From Brevibacillus laterosporus (lineage in GTDB: Bacteria > Bacillota > Bacilli > Brevibacillales > Brevibacillaceae): a stretch of 64,000 nucleotides of DNA. The position numbers and the translations under genes were made by a program. The stretch lies in NCBI GenBank assembly GCA_007833815.1, contig CP033464.1, positions 2,908,001-2,972,000 on the forward strand. The letters run 5' to 3'. Shown here one piece after another: positions 52,947-62,988 of this stretch. Each line of letters opens with the position of its first letter. Position 1 is the stretch's first letter. The notes under the pieces are model-generated. The model was not told where the DNA came from. It searched no databases and saw only the letters and a program-made list of their open reading frames with translations.

Positions 52947-54833
52947 GTGTTGCTTGAAAACATGAAGAGCCCAGATGATCTCAAGCATTTGACAATTTCC
53001 CAATTACAGCAGTTGTCCGAAGAAATTCGTCGGTTCCTGATAGAAAACCTCTCAAAGACGGGAGGGCATTTAGCTCCCAACTTAGGGGTTGTAGAGCTAA
53101 CGATCGCTTTGCATTATTTCTTTAACAGTCCCAAGGATAAAATTTTATGGGATGTTGGCCATCAAGCTTATGTACACAAGATTTTAACAGGACGAAAAAA
53201 TGATTTTCCGACACTGCGTCAATACAAGGGGTTGTGCGGTTTTCCGAAAATGTCGGAGAGCCCACATGATGTATGGGAAACAGGGCATAGTAGCACTTCT
53301 TTGTCTGGTGCCATGGGCATGGCAAGCGCCCGCGATTTAAAAAAAGAAAATTATCATGTGATAGGTGTCATTGGAGATGGTGCATTGACAGGCGGTATGG
53401 CGTTTGAAGCCTTAAATCACATCGGTCATGAAAAGAAAAATGTAATCGTGGTCTTAAATGATAATGAAATGTCCATCGCGCCCAATGTAGGTGCTATGCA
53501 TAACTATCTGGGCAAATTGCGTACGGATCATATTTATAACAGAGCTAAGGATGAAGTAGAAGGCCTATTAAAGGCGATCCCAGCTGTAGGTGGCAGATTG
53601 GCTCAATTGGCTGAGAGGGTTAAGGACAGCATGAAATACATGCTAGTATCTGGCATCTTATTTGAAGAGCTTGGCTTTACTTACATTGGTCCTATTGATG
53701 GGCATAACTTAGAGCTTGTGATTGATTCATTGCGTACAGCTGCCAATACACGTGGTCCAGTCTTATTGCACGTCATTACGAAAAAAGGAAAAGGGTACCT
53801 GCCAGCGGAACAAAACGCGATGAAGTGGCATGGGACTGATACCTATAAAATTGAGTCTGGTGAAATGATTAAGGCAGTCGCTACTGCCCCAGCTTACAAG
53901 AGCGTCTTTGCCGATACACTGATTAAGCTAACGCAACAAGATGATCGCATTGTAGCAGTAACACCAGCTATGCCAGACGGCTCAGGTCTCTTAAAATATG
54001 CATCCGTTTATCCAGAACGTATGTTTGATGTTGGGATTGCTGAACAGCATGCTTGTACGTTTGCTGCTGGCTTGGCGACACAGGGAATGAAGCCGTTCCT
54101 AGCGATATACTCGACGTTCTTACAACGTGCCTACGATCAATTAATCCATGATGTAGCTCGCATGAAGCTGCCAGTCGTTTTTGCTGTAGACCGGGCTGGT
54201 TTGGTAGGAGCCGATGGAGAGACGCATCAAGGTGTATATGATATTGCTTTTATGCGTGCGATTCCGAACATGGTAATTATGGCGCCAAAAGATGAGAATG
54301 AAATGCAACATATGATGAAAACAGCAGCAGAATATCAAGGTCCTATTTCCTTCCGTTATCCACGTGGAAACGGTCTTGGCGTCAAAATGGATGAAGAGCT
54401 CAAAACACTCCCAATCGGTCAGATGGAAGTAGTCAAAGAAGGGAAAGGCGTAGCCGTTCTTTCTTTTGGACATATCTATGATGTTGCTGAAAAAGCGATC
54501 AATCTGTTACAAACGGATGGCATCATGCCGATGTTTGTCAATGTGCGCTTTTGCAAACCGTTAGACGCGGAATTGCTCTTGCGTCTTGCTAAGGAAAATA
54601 TGGATATTGTCACTGTGGAAGAAGGCTGTGTGCAAGGTGGCTTTGGCAGTGCAGTTATGGAATTTTATGCTGAGCAAGGCTATCATGACGTTGTAGTGGA
54701 AGCGATGGGAGTTCCCGATTATTTTGTTGAACATGGAAGTGTTAACGAGCAACGACAAGAGATCTGCTTAACAGCTGAAGCAATCGCTGCACGTGTACGA
54801 TCCTTACTACCAGTAAATAAACAGAGGGCTTAA
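52947..54833 (+). CDS. dxs: 1-deoxy-D-xylulose-5-phosphate synthase
   Basis: A 628-residue thiamine-diphosphate enzyme that joins pyruvate and glyceraldehyde-3-phosphate, the first step of the MEP pathway. [19 protein letters not shown], the ThDP motif [16 protein letters not shown], the PIDGHN block, [20 protein letters not shown] and [15 protein letters not shown] are conserved. GTG start with GAGGGG upstream. Its neighbours ispA and tlyA are the usual ones in Bacilli. Confidence 0.97.
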   Translation: MLLENMKSPDDLKHLTISQLQQLSEEIRRFLIENLSKTGGHLAPNLGVVELTIALHYFFNSPKDKILWDVGHQAYVHKILTGRKNDFPTLRQYKGLCGFPKMSESPHDVWETGHSSTSLSGAMGMASARDLKKENYHVIGVIGDGALTGGMAFEALNHIGHEKKNVIVVLNDNEMSIAPNVGAMHNYLGKLRTDHIYNRAKDEVEGLLKAIPAVGGRLAQLAERVKDSMKYMLVSGILFEELGFTYIGPIDGHNLELVIDSLRTAANTRGPVLLHVITKKGKGYLPAEQNAMKWHGTDTYKIESGEMIKAVATAPAYKSVFADTLIKLTQQDDRIVAVTPAMPDGSGLLKYASVYPERMFDVGIAEQHACTFAAGLATQGMKPFLAIYSTFLQRAYDQLIHDVARMKLPVVFAVDRAGLVGADGETHQGVYDIAFMRAIPNMVIMAPKDENEMQHMMKTAAEYQGPISFRYPRGNGLGVKMDEELKTLPIGQMEVVKEGKGVAVLSFGHIYDVAEKAINLLQTDGIMPMFVNVRFCKPLDAELLLRLAKENMDIVTVEEGCVQGGFGSAVMEFYAEQGYHDVVVEAMGVPDYFVEHGSVNEQRQEICLTAEAIAARVRSLLPVNKQRA

Positions 54834-54841
54834 AAACGACT

Positions 54842-55669
54842 ATGAAAAAAGAACGATTAGATGTCTTGCTTGCAGATCGAGGTCTATATGAGACCCGTGA
54901 AAAGGCAAAACGAGCTGTAATGGCTGGGCTTGTCATTGTTGCAGGCGATAGATGCGATAAACCAGGTACAAAATTTCCAGAAGATGTGGTCATTCATGTG
55001 AAAGGTGACCTTCATCCCTACGTAAGCCGTGGAGGACTTAAGCTGGAAAAGGCTATTAAAGAATTTAATATTGACTTAACCGATCGGATTATGATGGACA
55101 TTGGATCATCCACGGGAGGATTTACGGATTGCGCTTTACAAAATGGGGCTAAAAAAGTGTATGCCATTGATGTGGGATACAACCAATTAGCTTGGAAATT
55201 GCGTCAGGATGAGCGTGTCGTAGTAATGGAACGCACCAACTTCCGTCACATGGACCCGACTGCTTTTGAACACGAGATGCCAAATATGGCTTCGATTGAT
55301 GTATCATTCATCTCTTTGAGGTTGATCCTACCAGTGCTGTTCATGTTCTTGCAAGAAGGTGGTAACGTACTAGCGTTGGTCAAACCCCAATTTGAAGCAG
55401 GTAAAGAAAAAGTGGGGAAAAATGGAATTATCCGGGATGCTACTGTTCACCGTCAAGTAGTGGAAGAGATTGCTGGATTCGCAACGACTGTAGGTTTCCA
55501 AGTGAAGGGTGTCAGCTATTCGCCCATAACGGGTGGAGAGGGAAACATTGAATTTCTTCTACATCTCTACAAACCGCTTACTGACGAACAAGAAGCAGAG
55601 CAGGATGAGCCGTGGTGGTTTGCCCGCATTGCAGAAATTGTGGCAGAAGCGCATAAGCAGTTCAGTTAG
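54842..55669 (+). CDS. tlyA: TlyA-family rRNA 2'-O-methyltransferase/S4-domain protein
   Basis: A 275-residue protein: an S4 RNA-binding domain (RLDVLLADRGLYETREKAKRAVMAGLV) followed by an FtsJ/TlyA methyltransferase domain with SRGGLKLEKAIKEF, MMDIGSSTGGFTDCALQNGA (SAM loop) and VKPQFEAGKEKVGKNGI. TlyA of mycobacteria methylates 16S and 23S rRNA; B. subtilis YqxC is the homolog at this place and its activity is less clear. The start lacks a good ribosome site, as dxs ends 8 bp upstream, suggesting translational coupling. Confidence 0.9.
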   Translation: MKKERLDVLLADRGLYETREKAKRAVMAGLVIVAGDRCDKPGTKFPEDVVIHVKGDLHPYVSRGGLKLEKAIKEFNIDLTDRIMMDIGSSTGGFTDCALQNGAKKVYAIDVGYNQLAWKLRQDERVVVMERTNFRHMDPTAFEHEMPNMASIDVSFISLRLILPVLFMFLQEGGNVLALVKPQFEAGKEKVGKNGIIRDATVHRQVVEEIAGFATTVGFQVKGVSYSPITGGEGNIEFLLHLYKPLTDEQEAEQDEPWWFARIAEIVAEAHKQFS

Positions 55670-55691
55670 ATATATATGCTACTACTTATAG

Positions 55692-55728
55692 AACCTCAAA
55701 TCATTTCAGGATGAATTTGAGGTTTTTT
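55692..55728 (+). terminator. Intrinsic terminator of tlyA
   Basis: AACCTCAAAT and ATTTGAGGTT are exact complements; seven T follow. Confidence 0.88.
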
Positions 55729-55820
55729 TGTTAGTTGCGAAAAGATGATCTGTCCGTGTTACTTTAGCTAGAAGATGGGGAATAAATTTGATTCAGAAAA
55801 CAAAAGGGGAGAGAAGAAAC

Positions 55821-56081
55821 ATGGAATTTGCACTAATAATGGCCTTGCTATGCATGGTATTCCTTCTATTTGAAAAGGTAAGCACGTTGCGAACGCAACT
55901 TAAAAAAATGAATGTAATCTTACAGCAAATTGCTACCCAAGTTGGAGTACCGGATCATCCTATAGACACAAAATTACGAATGTTGCTTATAGAAGGTAAA
56001 AAGATTGAAGCAATAAAAGAAGCGAGAGAAGTATTGGGACTTTCGTTAAAAGAAGCGAAGGAGTATGTGGAAAGTTTGTAG
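55821..56081 (+). CDS. Membrane-anchored L7/L12 C-terminal-domain-like protein
   Basis: An 86-residue protein: one N-terminal transmembrane helix (residues about 2-16), a short coiled region (VSTLRTQLKKMNVILQQIA), then a C-terminal piece with KIEAIKEAREVLGLSLKEAKEYVES, which is the helix-turn-helix of the ribosomal L7/L12 C-terminal domain. The domain is incomplete (only the helical half is evident). ATG 55821 has GGGGAGAG upstream. The function of such membrane-tethered L7/L12-like proteins is not known. Confidence 0.7.
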   Translation: MEFALIMALLCMVFLLFEKVSTLRTQLKKMNVILQQIATQVGVPDHPIDTKLRMLLIEGKKIEAIKEAREVLGLSLKEAKEYVESL

Positions 56082-56301
56082 CTTGCGAAACAAATAGGTT
56101 ACAAGGAAGGCTCTACCCCCTACCCATTATGCAAAAAAACATGTATAATTGTATAAAGATAAGTAGAATGTAAGCGAATCATCGTTTTCAAGTAATCAAA
56201 CGAGTAACCCTCAGCTTAGATAATCAGCAAGAATTTATTGGGGTAAGGTTTGCGTAATCTCCCTGCTACAAGCAGATGATCAAAGATACTGGGGTGACAT
56301 T

Positions 56302-57159
56302 GTGAAGTCCATTGGAATTATCGCAAACAAGGGCAAGCCCAAAGCCCGCGTCGTCGCCCGTGAGTTGTTGTACTTGTTGGAAGCGCGTGGGGCCAAAGTC
56401 TATTTGGAAGAAGATTTAGCAGGTTTGATTGGCCGAGAAGATGTGGCTGTATCCCTCTATGACTTTTCTAAACATGTTGAAATTCTTTGCGTTCTTGGGG
56501 GAGATGGCACATTGCTCGGGATTGCCCGCCAATTAGCTGGTCATCATTTACCGGTACTAGGAATTAATCTTGGTACGCTTGGCTTTTTGTCAGAAGCAGA
56601 ACCTGATAATCTAACCGATGCCGTAGAGAAGCTATTATCCGGGCAATACTATATGGAAGAACGAAGTATGCTAACCACTGAATTGTACCGACATGGAAAG
56701 CAACTTGCCACCTATACAGCGATGAATGACATTGGTATTACCAAAGGGTCATTTTGTCGGATCATTAAGTGCTCGGTTTATTCAAATGGGTTTTATGTGG
56801 GAACTTATAGTGGAGATGGAATAATCGTCTCCAGCTCAACAGGTTCTACAGCTTACTCGCTAGCGGCTGGAGGTCCGATCGTGGCTCCAAACGTGGCAAT
56901 GCTCTTGCTTACACCAATTGCGTCTCATTCCTTAACAGCCAGACCCATCGTATTAGCGTCAGATCAACGTCTGCGTATTGAAGTAGATGCCGTACATGAT
57001 GAGATAGGTCTTTCGATTGATGGACAGTTTGGCTCGCGTTTAGAGGGGGGCGACGAGATTTTTGTAGAGCAATCTAAGCATGTTACACCGTTGATCAAAT
57101 GGACACAAGGCAACTTTTATGAATTAATTCGAACTAAATTACAAGGTGAATGGGAGTAA
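56302..57159 (+). CDS. nadK: NAD kinase
   Basis: A 285-residue kinase forming NADP from NAD. The motif [11 protein letters not shown] is at residues 66-76, [12 protein letters not shown] follows, and [25 protein letters not shown] is the NAD-binding block. GTG start with GGGGTG upstream. A -10-like TATAAT lies near 56145, in a 220-bp upstream gap. argR follows after 4 bp, so they are probably cotranscribed. Confidence 0.95.
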   Translation: MKSIGIIANKGKPKARVVARELLYLLEARGAKVYLEEDLAGLIGREDVAVSLYDFSKHVEILCVLGGDGTLLGIARQLAGHHLPVLGINLGTLGFLSEAEPDNLTDAVEKLLSGQYYMEERSMLTTELYRHGKQLATYTAMNDIGITKGSFCRIIKCSVYSNGFYVGTYSGDGIIVSSSTGSTAYSLAAGGPIVAPNVAMLLLTPIASHSLTARPIVLASDQRLRIEVDAVHDEIGLSIDGQFGSRLEGGDEIFVEQSKHVTPLIKWTQGNFYELIRTKLQGEWE

Positions 57160-57163
57160 ATGT

Positions 57164-57613
57164 ATGAATAAAGGCCAACGACACATCAAAATCAAAGAAA
57201 TCATCATGAATAATGACATCGAAACGCAGGATGAGCTCGTTGAATATCTGCGTACAAATGGCTACAGTGTGACACAAGCTACCGTTTCACGCGATATTAA
57301 AGAACTACATCTGATTAAAATCCCGATGAGTGACGGCCGTTATAAATATTCTGTACCAACGGACCAGAAGTTTAATCCGTTGCAAAAAATGAAGCGTGTC
57401 TTATTGGACTGCTTTGTGAGCATTGATTTTGCTGAAAATCTTATTGTGCTAAAAACGATGCCAGGAAATGCTAATTCTGTAGCTGTTTTGATTGACAATT
57501 TGCATTGGAATGAGATAATGGGTTGTGTTTGCGGCGATGATACTATTTTGATCATCTGTCGAACCAAAGAGAATGCCAAAGAAGTGTCACAACGCTTCTT
57601 AGACATGCTATAA
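57164..57613 (+). CDS. argR: Arginine repressor/activator ArgR (AhrC)
   Basis: A 149-residue regulator: N-terminal winged helix ([40 protein letters not shown]) and C-terminal arginine-binding trimerisation domain ([34 protein letters not shown]). ATG 57164 has GGGAG 7 nt upstream; the frame from 57146 overlaps nadK. argR-recN is the usual order in Bacilli. No arginine genes are in the window. Confidence 0.95.
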   Translation: MNKGQRHIKIKEIIMNNDIETQDELVEYLRTNGYSVTQATVSRDIKELHLIKIPMSDGRYKYSVPTDQKFNPLQKMKRVLLDCFVSIDFAENLIVLKTMPGNANSVAVLIDNLHWNEIMGCVCGDDTILIICRTKENAKEVSQRFLDML

Positions 57614-57625
57614 GGAAGGGTACGC

Positions 57626-59350
57626 ATGATCCACGAACTAACCATACGCAATTTTGCGATTATCAAACACACCACGATCTCTTTTCGTCAAGGACTTAAT
57701 ATCCTTACAGGGGAGACAGGGGCAGGTAAATCCATTATTATTGATGCGCTTGGGCAGTTGCTCGGTGATCGTAGCTCGGCAGAGTTTATCCGATATGGAG
57801 AAAAACGGGCAGAGATAGAAGGGCTTTTTGAATGTAAGCCTGGGCATCCTGCTAGTTCCGTCTGTGAGAGCTTTGGAATTCAGGTCGATCCAGATGGTAT
57901 TCTGGTCGTACGTCGTGACATTTCTTCTACGGGGAAAAGTATTATTCGTATTAACGGACAGCTAATTACCTTGGCTATGCTGCGCGAATTAGGACCGTGG
58001 TTGGTAAATGTACATGGTCAGCACGATCATCAAGCGCTCATGCAAGCAGACAAGCATATTCGGTGGCTGGATGCATATGGAGAGCCACGATTGATTGGAA
58101 CAAAACAGGAATTTAGTCATTTGTATCAAAAGTATCGTAAAGCAGTTCAAGACTTGTCACGAATGGCTAAAAATGAGCGCGAATTAATGCAACGAATTGA
58201 CTTATTAAGCTATCAGCTAAATGAAATTGAAGCAGCAAAATTAACCCCAGGCGAAGATGATAAGCTCATACAGCAACGTAAGAAGTGGGCTAATATTGAA
58301 AAGATTTTTGCTGGTGTACAGGATGCTTACACATCCTTATATGGAGATCAGAAGGGACAAGATTGGCTTGGGCACGCCATGGGCGAATTGGAGCGGGTGC
58401 AACAGTATGACGAGCAGCTCGTTCCGATTGTAGAAACGATTCAAAGTGCTTATTATCAGATAGAGGATACCGTCCAGCAGTTGCGTCATTTAAAGGATCG
58501 TCTTGATTTTGACCCAACGCTACTGGCAGAAGTGGAAGGACGATTAGATCAGTTATCTGGTTTGAAGCGAAAATACGGTAAAACCGTCGATGAAATCTTA
58601 GAATATGCAGCAGGTATTCAGGACGAATTAGACGAAATCCAACATTATGATGATCGTTTGCAACAAATGGAGAAAACATTACGGGAAGCAGAAGCTGACG
58701 TAGCAATTGAGGCTATGGAGTTAAGTATGCTCCGCCGTGAGTTAGCAATAGAACTAGCTAACTTAATTGAACATGAACTAAAAGAATTACACATGGAGCG
58801 GGCTCGTTTTGCTATTGAGGTAAAGCACTCACCAGACGAGCGCGGTATTGAAGTTGAGGGTAATCGGGTCAGAGTGAATTCTCGTGGGATTGACGAGGTA
58901 GAATTTATGATTGCACCGAACCCTGGCGAGCCTTTGCGCCCGTTAACCAAGATTGCGTCCGGGGGAGAATTATCCCGTGTCATGTTAGCAATTAAAAGCA
59001 TTCTAGCTATCACAGAGCAGGTAGGAACATTAATATTTGACGAAGTAGATACTGGTGTTAGCGGTAGAGCAGCTCAAGCTATTGCAGAAAAATTGGCACG
59101 AGTAGCGAAACATCGTCAAGTCCTATGTATTACGCATTTACCACAGGTGGCTTCCATGGCAGACGCACATTTTTACATTCAAAAGCAAATGGACGAACAG
59201 GAGACGAGCACTACCGTTATCCACATGTCCCCAGAAGAACGTGTTAACGAGCTTGCTCGTATGCTAGGTGGTGCCGAAGTAACAGAAAAAACAAAAGAAC
59301 ATGCTAAGGAAATGATCCTTCTTGGAAACGAGCGAAAAGCTGTCAATTGA
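57626..59350 (+). CDS. recN: DNA repair protein RecN
   Basis: A 574-residue SMC-like ATPase for double-strand break repair. Walker A GETGAGKS lies at residues 29-36, VNVHGQHDHQALM and long coiled coils (about residues 160-370) follow, and the C-terminal ATPase half contains ASGGELSRVMLAIKSI with Walker B LIFDEVDTGVSGR and ITHLPQVASMADAHF. It is 12 bp after argR. The terminator stem overlaps its stop codon. Confidence 0.96.
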   Translation: MIHELTIRNFAIIKHTTISFRQGLNILTGETGAGKSIIIDALGQLLGDRSSAEFIRYGEKRAEIEGLFECKPGHPASSVCESFGIQVDPDGILVVRRDISSTGKSIIRINGQLITLAMLRELGPWLVNVHGQHDHQALMQADKHIRWLDAYGEPRLIGTKQEFSHLYQKYRKAVQDLSRMAKNERELMQRIDLLSYQLNEIEAAKLTPGEDDKLIQQRKKWANIEKIFAGVQDAYTSLYGDQKGQDWLGHAMGELERVQQYDEQLVPIVETIQSAYYQIEDTVQQLRHLKDRLDFDPTLLAEVEGRLDQLSGLKRKYGKTVDEILEYAAGIQDELDEIQHYDDRLQQMEKTLREAEADVAIEAMELSMLRRELAIELANLIEHELKELHMERARFAIEVKHSPDERGIEVEGNRVRVNSRGIDEVEFMIAPNPGEPLRPLTKIASGGELSRVMLAIKSILAITEQVGTLIFDEVDTGVSGRAAQAIAEKLARVAKHRQVLCITHLPQVASMADAHFYIQKQMDEQETSTTVIHMSPEERVNELARMLGGAEVTEKTKEHAKEMILLGNERKAVN

Positions 59351-59366
59351 AATTGACAGCTTTTTG
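59336..59366 (+). terminator. Intrinsic terminator of recN
   Basis: AAAGCTGTCAA and TTGACAGCTTTTT; the left arm is in the last codons of recN. Confidence 0.85.
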
Positions 59367-59453
59367 TTGTTATAAACAGGTGGCGTACAGGTAACATTAA
59401 ATATTAGTAAGTGAGGTGTAGGTGTAGGTAGGGAAGCTAGGAGTGATTGCTGG

Positions 59454-60779
59454 GTGATACGAAATCACAAAAGAAAATGGATTGGATCTCTGCTCTTACT
59501 CTTGACTGCGTTAATTGTAACTTCAACCCCCTTTCATGATGTAACCTCTTTACCCAAAGAACTTCGGCTGTTTGAAGGTTCTCTTAGCCAATTGAAGCTT
59601 TCCGTACCTGTTATGGGAACACTAGTAAACAGTAACCCCGAAATTTTGCAAGTAAATGGAACAGAAGCCCGTGAAGTACATGTCGATTTTAGCCAACCAT
59701 TACAAGTAGCACCAAAAAAAGCGGGACAAACTCATCTGCAATGGAGGGTGGGTAGTCTTCCCATTAAAGAAGTTAAAGTGAATGTGCTTCCCGATCTGAA
59801 AGTCATACCAGGAGGTCAATCTATTGGTGTCAAACTACAGACTGCTGGCGTACTAGTAGTTGGTCATCACTTGGTTGATACTGGTAAAGAAAAAGTTTCG
59901 CCTGGTGAAAGCTCTGGCATTCATGTTGGAGATATGATTGTAAAAATGAACGATTTGTACATTAATGACATGAGTGAGGTAAAAAAGGTGGTAAATGAAG
60001 CCGGCGCAAAGAACCAACCGATCCAACTCATGGTTGTACGTGGGAAAGAAAAGATCAATTTGACACTTAGACCAGCACAAGACAAAAAAGATAATCAGTA
60101 TCGGATGGGACTTTATATTCGCGATTCTGCTGCAGGTGTAGGTACGTTAACTTTTTATGAGCCAGACTCAAAGGCATACGGTGCTCTTGGTCACGTTATT
60201 TCTGATGTGGATACAGGGCAGGCTATTGTTGTAGGAGACGGACAAATCGTTCAGGCTAGTGTTACTTCCATTGAGAAAGGGCAGAGCGGCAATCCAGGTG
60301 AAAAATTCGCCCGCTTTTACAATGAAAATGAAGTGTTAGGCAACATTTCTAAAAACACCCCGTTTGGCATTTTCGGGAAAATGTACGACAAACCCAAAAG
60401 AGCGAAGACGAATGAAGCATTGCCAGTAGCTTTAGCAGAACAGGTAAAAGAAGGACCAGCCAAAATTTTAACAGTCGTGAATGGACAAGAGGTAGAAGAG
60501 TTTGATATTGAGATTGTCAATGTTGTAAAACAGCATTTTCCTGCAACAAAAGGGATGATCATTAAGGTTAATGATAAGCGCTTACTAGAAAAAACAGGTG
60601 GCATTGTACAAGGAATGAGCGGTAGCCCGATTATTCAAGATGGTAAAGTGGTTGGAGCAGTCACACATGTATTCGTCAATGATCCTACTTCCGGTTATGG
60701 TTGTTTTATTGAATGGATGTTACAGGATGCAGGATTAACGACAAAGCAACAACACCCTGTGAGTCTCAAGGCGAGCTAA
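59454..60779 (+). CDS. spoIVB: SpoIVB peptidase (S55)
   Basis: A 441-residue serine peptidase secreted from the forespore into the intermembrane space, where it triggers pro-sigma-K processing by cutting SpoIVFA in B. subtilis. N-terminal signal helix (residues 10-25), PDZ domain (about residues 120-205, GIHVGDMIVKMND), then the peptidase with GALGHVISDVDTG (His) and GMSGSPIIQDGKVVGAVTHV (catalytic Ser). GTG start; the ribosome site (GGAGTG) is about 10 nt upstream. Expected to be forespore-expressed. Confidence 0.95.
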   Translation: MIRNHKRKWIGSLLLLLTALIVTSTPFHDVTSLPKELRLFEGSLSQLKLSVPVMGTLVNSNPEILQVNGTEAREVHVDFSQPLQVAPKKAGQTHLQWRVGSLPIKEVKVNVLPDLKVIPGGQSIGVKLQTAGVLVVGHHLVDTGKEKVSPGESSGIHVGDMIVKMNDLYINDMSEVKKVVNEAGAKNQPIQLMVVRGKEKINLTLRPAQDKKDNQYRMGLYIRDSAAGVGTLTFYEPDSKAYGALGHVISDVDTGQAIVVGDGQIVQASVTSIEKGQSGNPGEKFARFYNENEVLGNISKNTPFGIFGKMYDKPKRAKTNEALPVALAEQVKEGPAKILTVVNGQEVEEFDIEIVNVVKQHFPATKGMIIKVNDKRLLEKTGGIVQGMSGSPIIQDGKVVGAVTHVFVNDPTSGYGCFIEWMLQDAGLTTKQQHPVSLKAS

Positions 60780-60800
60780 TGCTTCCTTGAGGCTTTTTTT
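60762..60800 (+). terminator. Intrinsic terminator of spoIVB
   Basis: AGTCTCAAGG pairs with CCTTGAGGCT and runs into seven T; the left arm overlaps the last codons. Confidence 0.85.
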
Positions 60801-60888
60801 CGTGTTTTCCCAGTCGTACAAAGTTCTACAGCAAATTACACGTCAAACGATTTAAGAAAATCCTATTATTTGTCCATGCGCACTTATT

Positions 60889-60957
60889 TGTCGAATCGTC
60901 AGAGATATCATTCAATCTTTCGTCATGGGCAGGAGTTGAATCTGACCTGTCGAATTA
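60889..60957 (+). promoter_or_regulatory. spo0A promoter region: two 0A boxes and a sigma-H-like promoter
   Basis: TGTCGAA, the perfect 0A box (TGNCGAA), occurs at 60889-60895 and 60948-60954. Between them AGGAGTT (60931-60937) and CGAATTA (60951-60957), 13 nt apart, fit a sigma-H promoter. The second box overlaps the -10. This matches known autoregulation of spo0A by Spo0A-P and sigma-H in B. subtilis. Confidence 0.65.
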
Positions 60958-61047
60958 TTTACCGTAAGGAATCAAGAGAAACGTACTTCTTCACAGGAAA
61001 GAAGTGTTGGACATGCTCTGTGACCGAATGCGTAAGGAGGAACGAAT

Positions 61048-61830
61048 TTGAGTAAGATAAGTGTGGTATTAGCTGATGACAATCGTGAGTTTGTAGGTCT
61101 TCTGGAAGAGTATATTAACACCCAGAGTGATATGAGCGTAAGTGGGGTCGCTTACAACGGAAATGATGTATTAAAGATCGTCCAAGAGCGCGTTCCAGAT
61201 ATTATCATTTTGGACATAATTATGCCTCATCTTGATGGCTTGGCCGTACTAGAGCAAATTCAAGCGATGCGACTAACACCTCAACCCAAAATCATCATGC
61301 TGACGGCATTTGGCCAAGAAGAGATCACTAAGCGTGCAGTAGAACTTGGGGCATCTTACTATATATTAAAGCCTTTTGACATGGACATTCTAGCACAGCG
61401 AATTCGCCAAATGATCGGTAGCAAGACCTCTTTTATCCCAGTGATGAAAAACTCTTCTATGGTGCAAAATAAAGGACGTAATCTAGATGCCAGTATTACC
61501 AGTATCATCCATGAGATCGGAGTACCCGCTCATATTAAAGGATATTTATACTTGCGAGAAGCAATTACCATGGTCTATAACGATGTAGAGTTATTGGGTT
61601 CTATCACGAAAGTATTATATCCTGATGTTGCCAAAAAGTTTAATACAACAGCTAGCCGTGTAGAACGTGCCATACGTCATGCAATTGAAGTAGCTTGGTC
61701 GCGAGGTAACTTGGATTCTATTTCTAGCTTGTTTGGGTATACGGTTTCTAATACGAAGGCAAAACCAACGAATAGTGAGTTCATCGCAATGGTTGCGGAT
61801 AAGCTGAGGCTTGAGCATAAGGCGTCATAA
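61048..61830 (+). CDS. spo0A: Sporulation master regulator Spo0A
   Basis: A 260-residue response regulator with receiver domain (ADDNREFV, phospho-acceptor Asp56 in [13 protein letters not shown], Lys in [10 protein letters not shown]) and the C-terminal DNA-binding domain ([22 protein letters not shown], then [19 protein letters not shown]). Start is TTG, 7-8 nt after AAGGAGG, unusual but well supported, and the product numbering then matches the B. subtilis Asp56. Spo0A-P binds 0A boxes and starts sporulation. Downstream DNA changes in character from about 20 bp after its stop. Confidence 0.97.
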   Translation: MSKISVVLADDNREFVGLLEEYINTQSDMSVSGVAYNGNDVLKIVQERVPDIIILDIIMPHLDGLAVLEQIQAMRLTPQPKIIMLTAFGQEEITKRAVELGASYYILKPFDMDILAQRIRQMIGSKTSFIPVMKNSSMVQNKGRNLDASITSIIHEIGVPAHIKGYLYLREAITMVYNDVELLGSITKVLYPDVAKKFNTTASRVERAIRHAIEVAWSRGNLDSISSLFGYTVSNTKAKPTNSEFIAMVADKLRLEHKAS

Positions 61831-62024
61831 TCTCAGTATTGGCGCCATTCTTGCGTAAATCTACCCGTCCTGTTCCCACAAATTTCGGCGATTTTTTTGC
61901 GGAGATTCCCATAAACTTTTCGTTACAATACCAATAAAGATAGCGATATTGGCTTTCGTGAAAATCGAAAATTTATCGGACGTGTCGTTGTTTCATAGTG
62001 TAACCGAAATGCATATCGCGAGGC

Positions 62025-62058
62025 AATACGCTGGTCCTTCGGGATTGGCGTATTTTAT
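62025..62058 (+). terminator. Strong UUCG-tetraloop terminator without a clear upstream gene
   Basis: AATACGCTGGTCC and GGATTGGCGTATT pair over 13 bp (with G-U pairs) around TTCG, followed by TTATTT. It lies 195 nt after spo0A and 70 nt before the next gene. It may end the spo0A transcript or a separate short RNA. The rest of 61831-62126 shows nothing else I recognise. Confidence 0.75.
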
Positions 62059-62126
62059 TTGGATTATACTGGATAATCTAGTAAGATTAACGTATATTGA
62101 AGCTGTTGAAATCTGGAGGGATAGAA

Positions 62127-62561
62127 GTGGAAAAATTTGCATATGCAGTAATACTTGCACTCTTGCTAGCCGGTTGTAGCTCGGAACAAACGAGTAAGTC
62201 TTTAAGCGTAGAGGAGCAACTCGCACTTCAATACGTAGAGCAGTTTCAGAACAGTAAGGATGTAGAGGTTAAGAAGAAATTCGTTGAGGAACATATTTAT
62301 ACTGATGCCAAGCCGATTTTCACGTTAGTCGCGAGCACTCCGTCCAAAGATAGCGTAGCCCTTAACGATGTATCTATAGTTGGATCGGTAGATTACGAAA
62401 AAGACGGAGAAAAGGGTAAATCCGTATTAGTCCGCGGTAAAAAGAGTAATGGTGAGGATGTTGAAGAAATATTTCTGTTCTCAGATGGCAAGCTTGTGTG
62501 GGGATACACAGAGGCAGACGATAAAGCAACCTTCGATAAGCTCCGCATGGAGTTTAAATAA
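62127..62561 (+). CDS. Small lipoprotein of unknown function
   Basis: A 144-residue lipoprotein: short basic start, hydrophobic segment and lipobox LLAGC (Cys about 17), then a soluble domain with alternating strands (VALNDVSIVGSVDYEKDG, then KSVLVRGKKSNGEDVEEIFLF). GTG 62127 follows GGAGGGAT; the frame open from 62097 is not used. I do not recognise the family; the layout is like small DUF4878/NTF2-type lipoproteins on phages and ICEs. A terminator follows closely. Confidence 0.75.
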   Translation: MEKFAYAVILALLLAGCSSEQTSKSLSVEEQLALQYVEQFQNSKDVEVKKKFVEEHIYTDAKPIFTLVASTPSKDSVALNDVSIVGSVDYEKDGEKGKSVLVRGKKSNGEDVEEIFLFSDGKLVWGYTEADDKATFDKLRMEFK

Positions 62562-62612
62562 TATAAATCTAGGCGTACTATTCGCCTATTACTCTTAAAT
62601 ACATAACGGACG

Positions 62613-62643
62613 GAGCCTGTCGAGAGACAGGCTTTATTTTTTT
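62613..62643 (+). terminator. Intrinsic terminator of the lipoprotein gene
   Basis: AGCCTGTC-GAGA-GACAGGCT and a T-rich tail (TATTTTTTT). Confidence 0.88.
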
Positions 62644-62670
62644 GCTCAAAAAAAATTTTTTAAGGTTTAT

Positions 62671-62708
62671 GTACCAATTTTGACTACCTCATACCCCTAT
62701 TAATAGTA
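62671..62708 (+). repeat. 38-bp spaced direct repeat, copy 1
   Basis: GTACCAATTTT...CTATTAATAGTA. Copies 1, 2 and 3 have equal length and share (G)T-CCAATTTT at the start and TATTA--AGTA at the end. An A/T-tract (AAAAAAAATTTTTT) lies just upstream. A degenerate half copy GTACCAAATTTTT is at 62756. Confidence 0.6.
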
Positions 62709-62825
62709 GAGATGTGCAATTAATGCTAGTCGAGTGAAATTAACTTATTAAACGTGTACCAAATTTTTAAATTTTTGTAGTCTCGTAATTATAGGCAATA
62801 GTTAAAAGAAAAAATTTTGTAAGTT

Positions 62826-62863
62826 GTCCCAATTTTAATGACTCCATGGTCCTATTAAGAGTA
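62826..62863 (+). repeat. 38-bp spaced direct repeat, copy 2
   Basis: GTCCCAATTTTAATGACT...CTATTAAGAGTA, 155 bp after copy 1. It shares ATGACT with copy 3 in the same place. An A/T-tract precedes it (AAAAAATTTTG). The space between copies holds no coding frame. Confidence 0.6.
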
Positions 62864-62988
62864 AAGGAACAAAAATATTTCTCCTAAAAGTGTGCGAACT
62901 TTCCATCGCGTACGTATGAATAAGTGTAAGAGTAATTCGAAGGTGGTCCATTCCGATTTGCTCATGGACAAAAAAATATGAGGGGTGT

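Noticed and set aside
60870..61055. 61-codon frame overlapping the spo0A promoter
   Set aside because: It covers the 0A boxes and sigma-H-like promoter, overlaps the spo0A start, has no ribosome site and no recognisable protein features.
61949..62179. 76-codon frame running through the UUCG terminator
   Set aside because: It overlaps the terminator and the lipoprotein start in another frame; no ribosome site.
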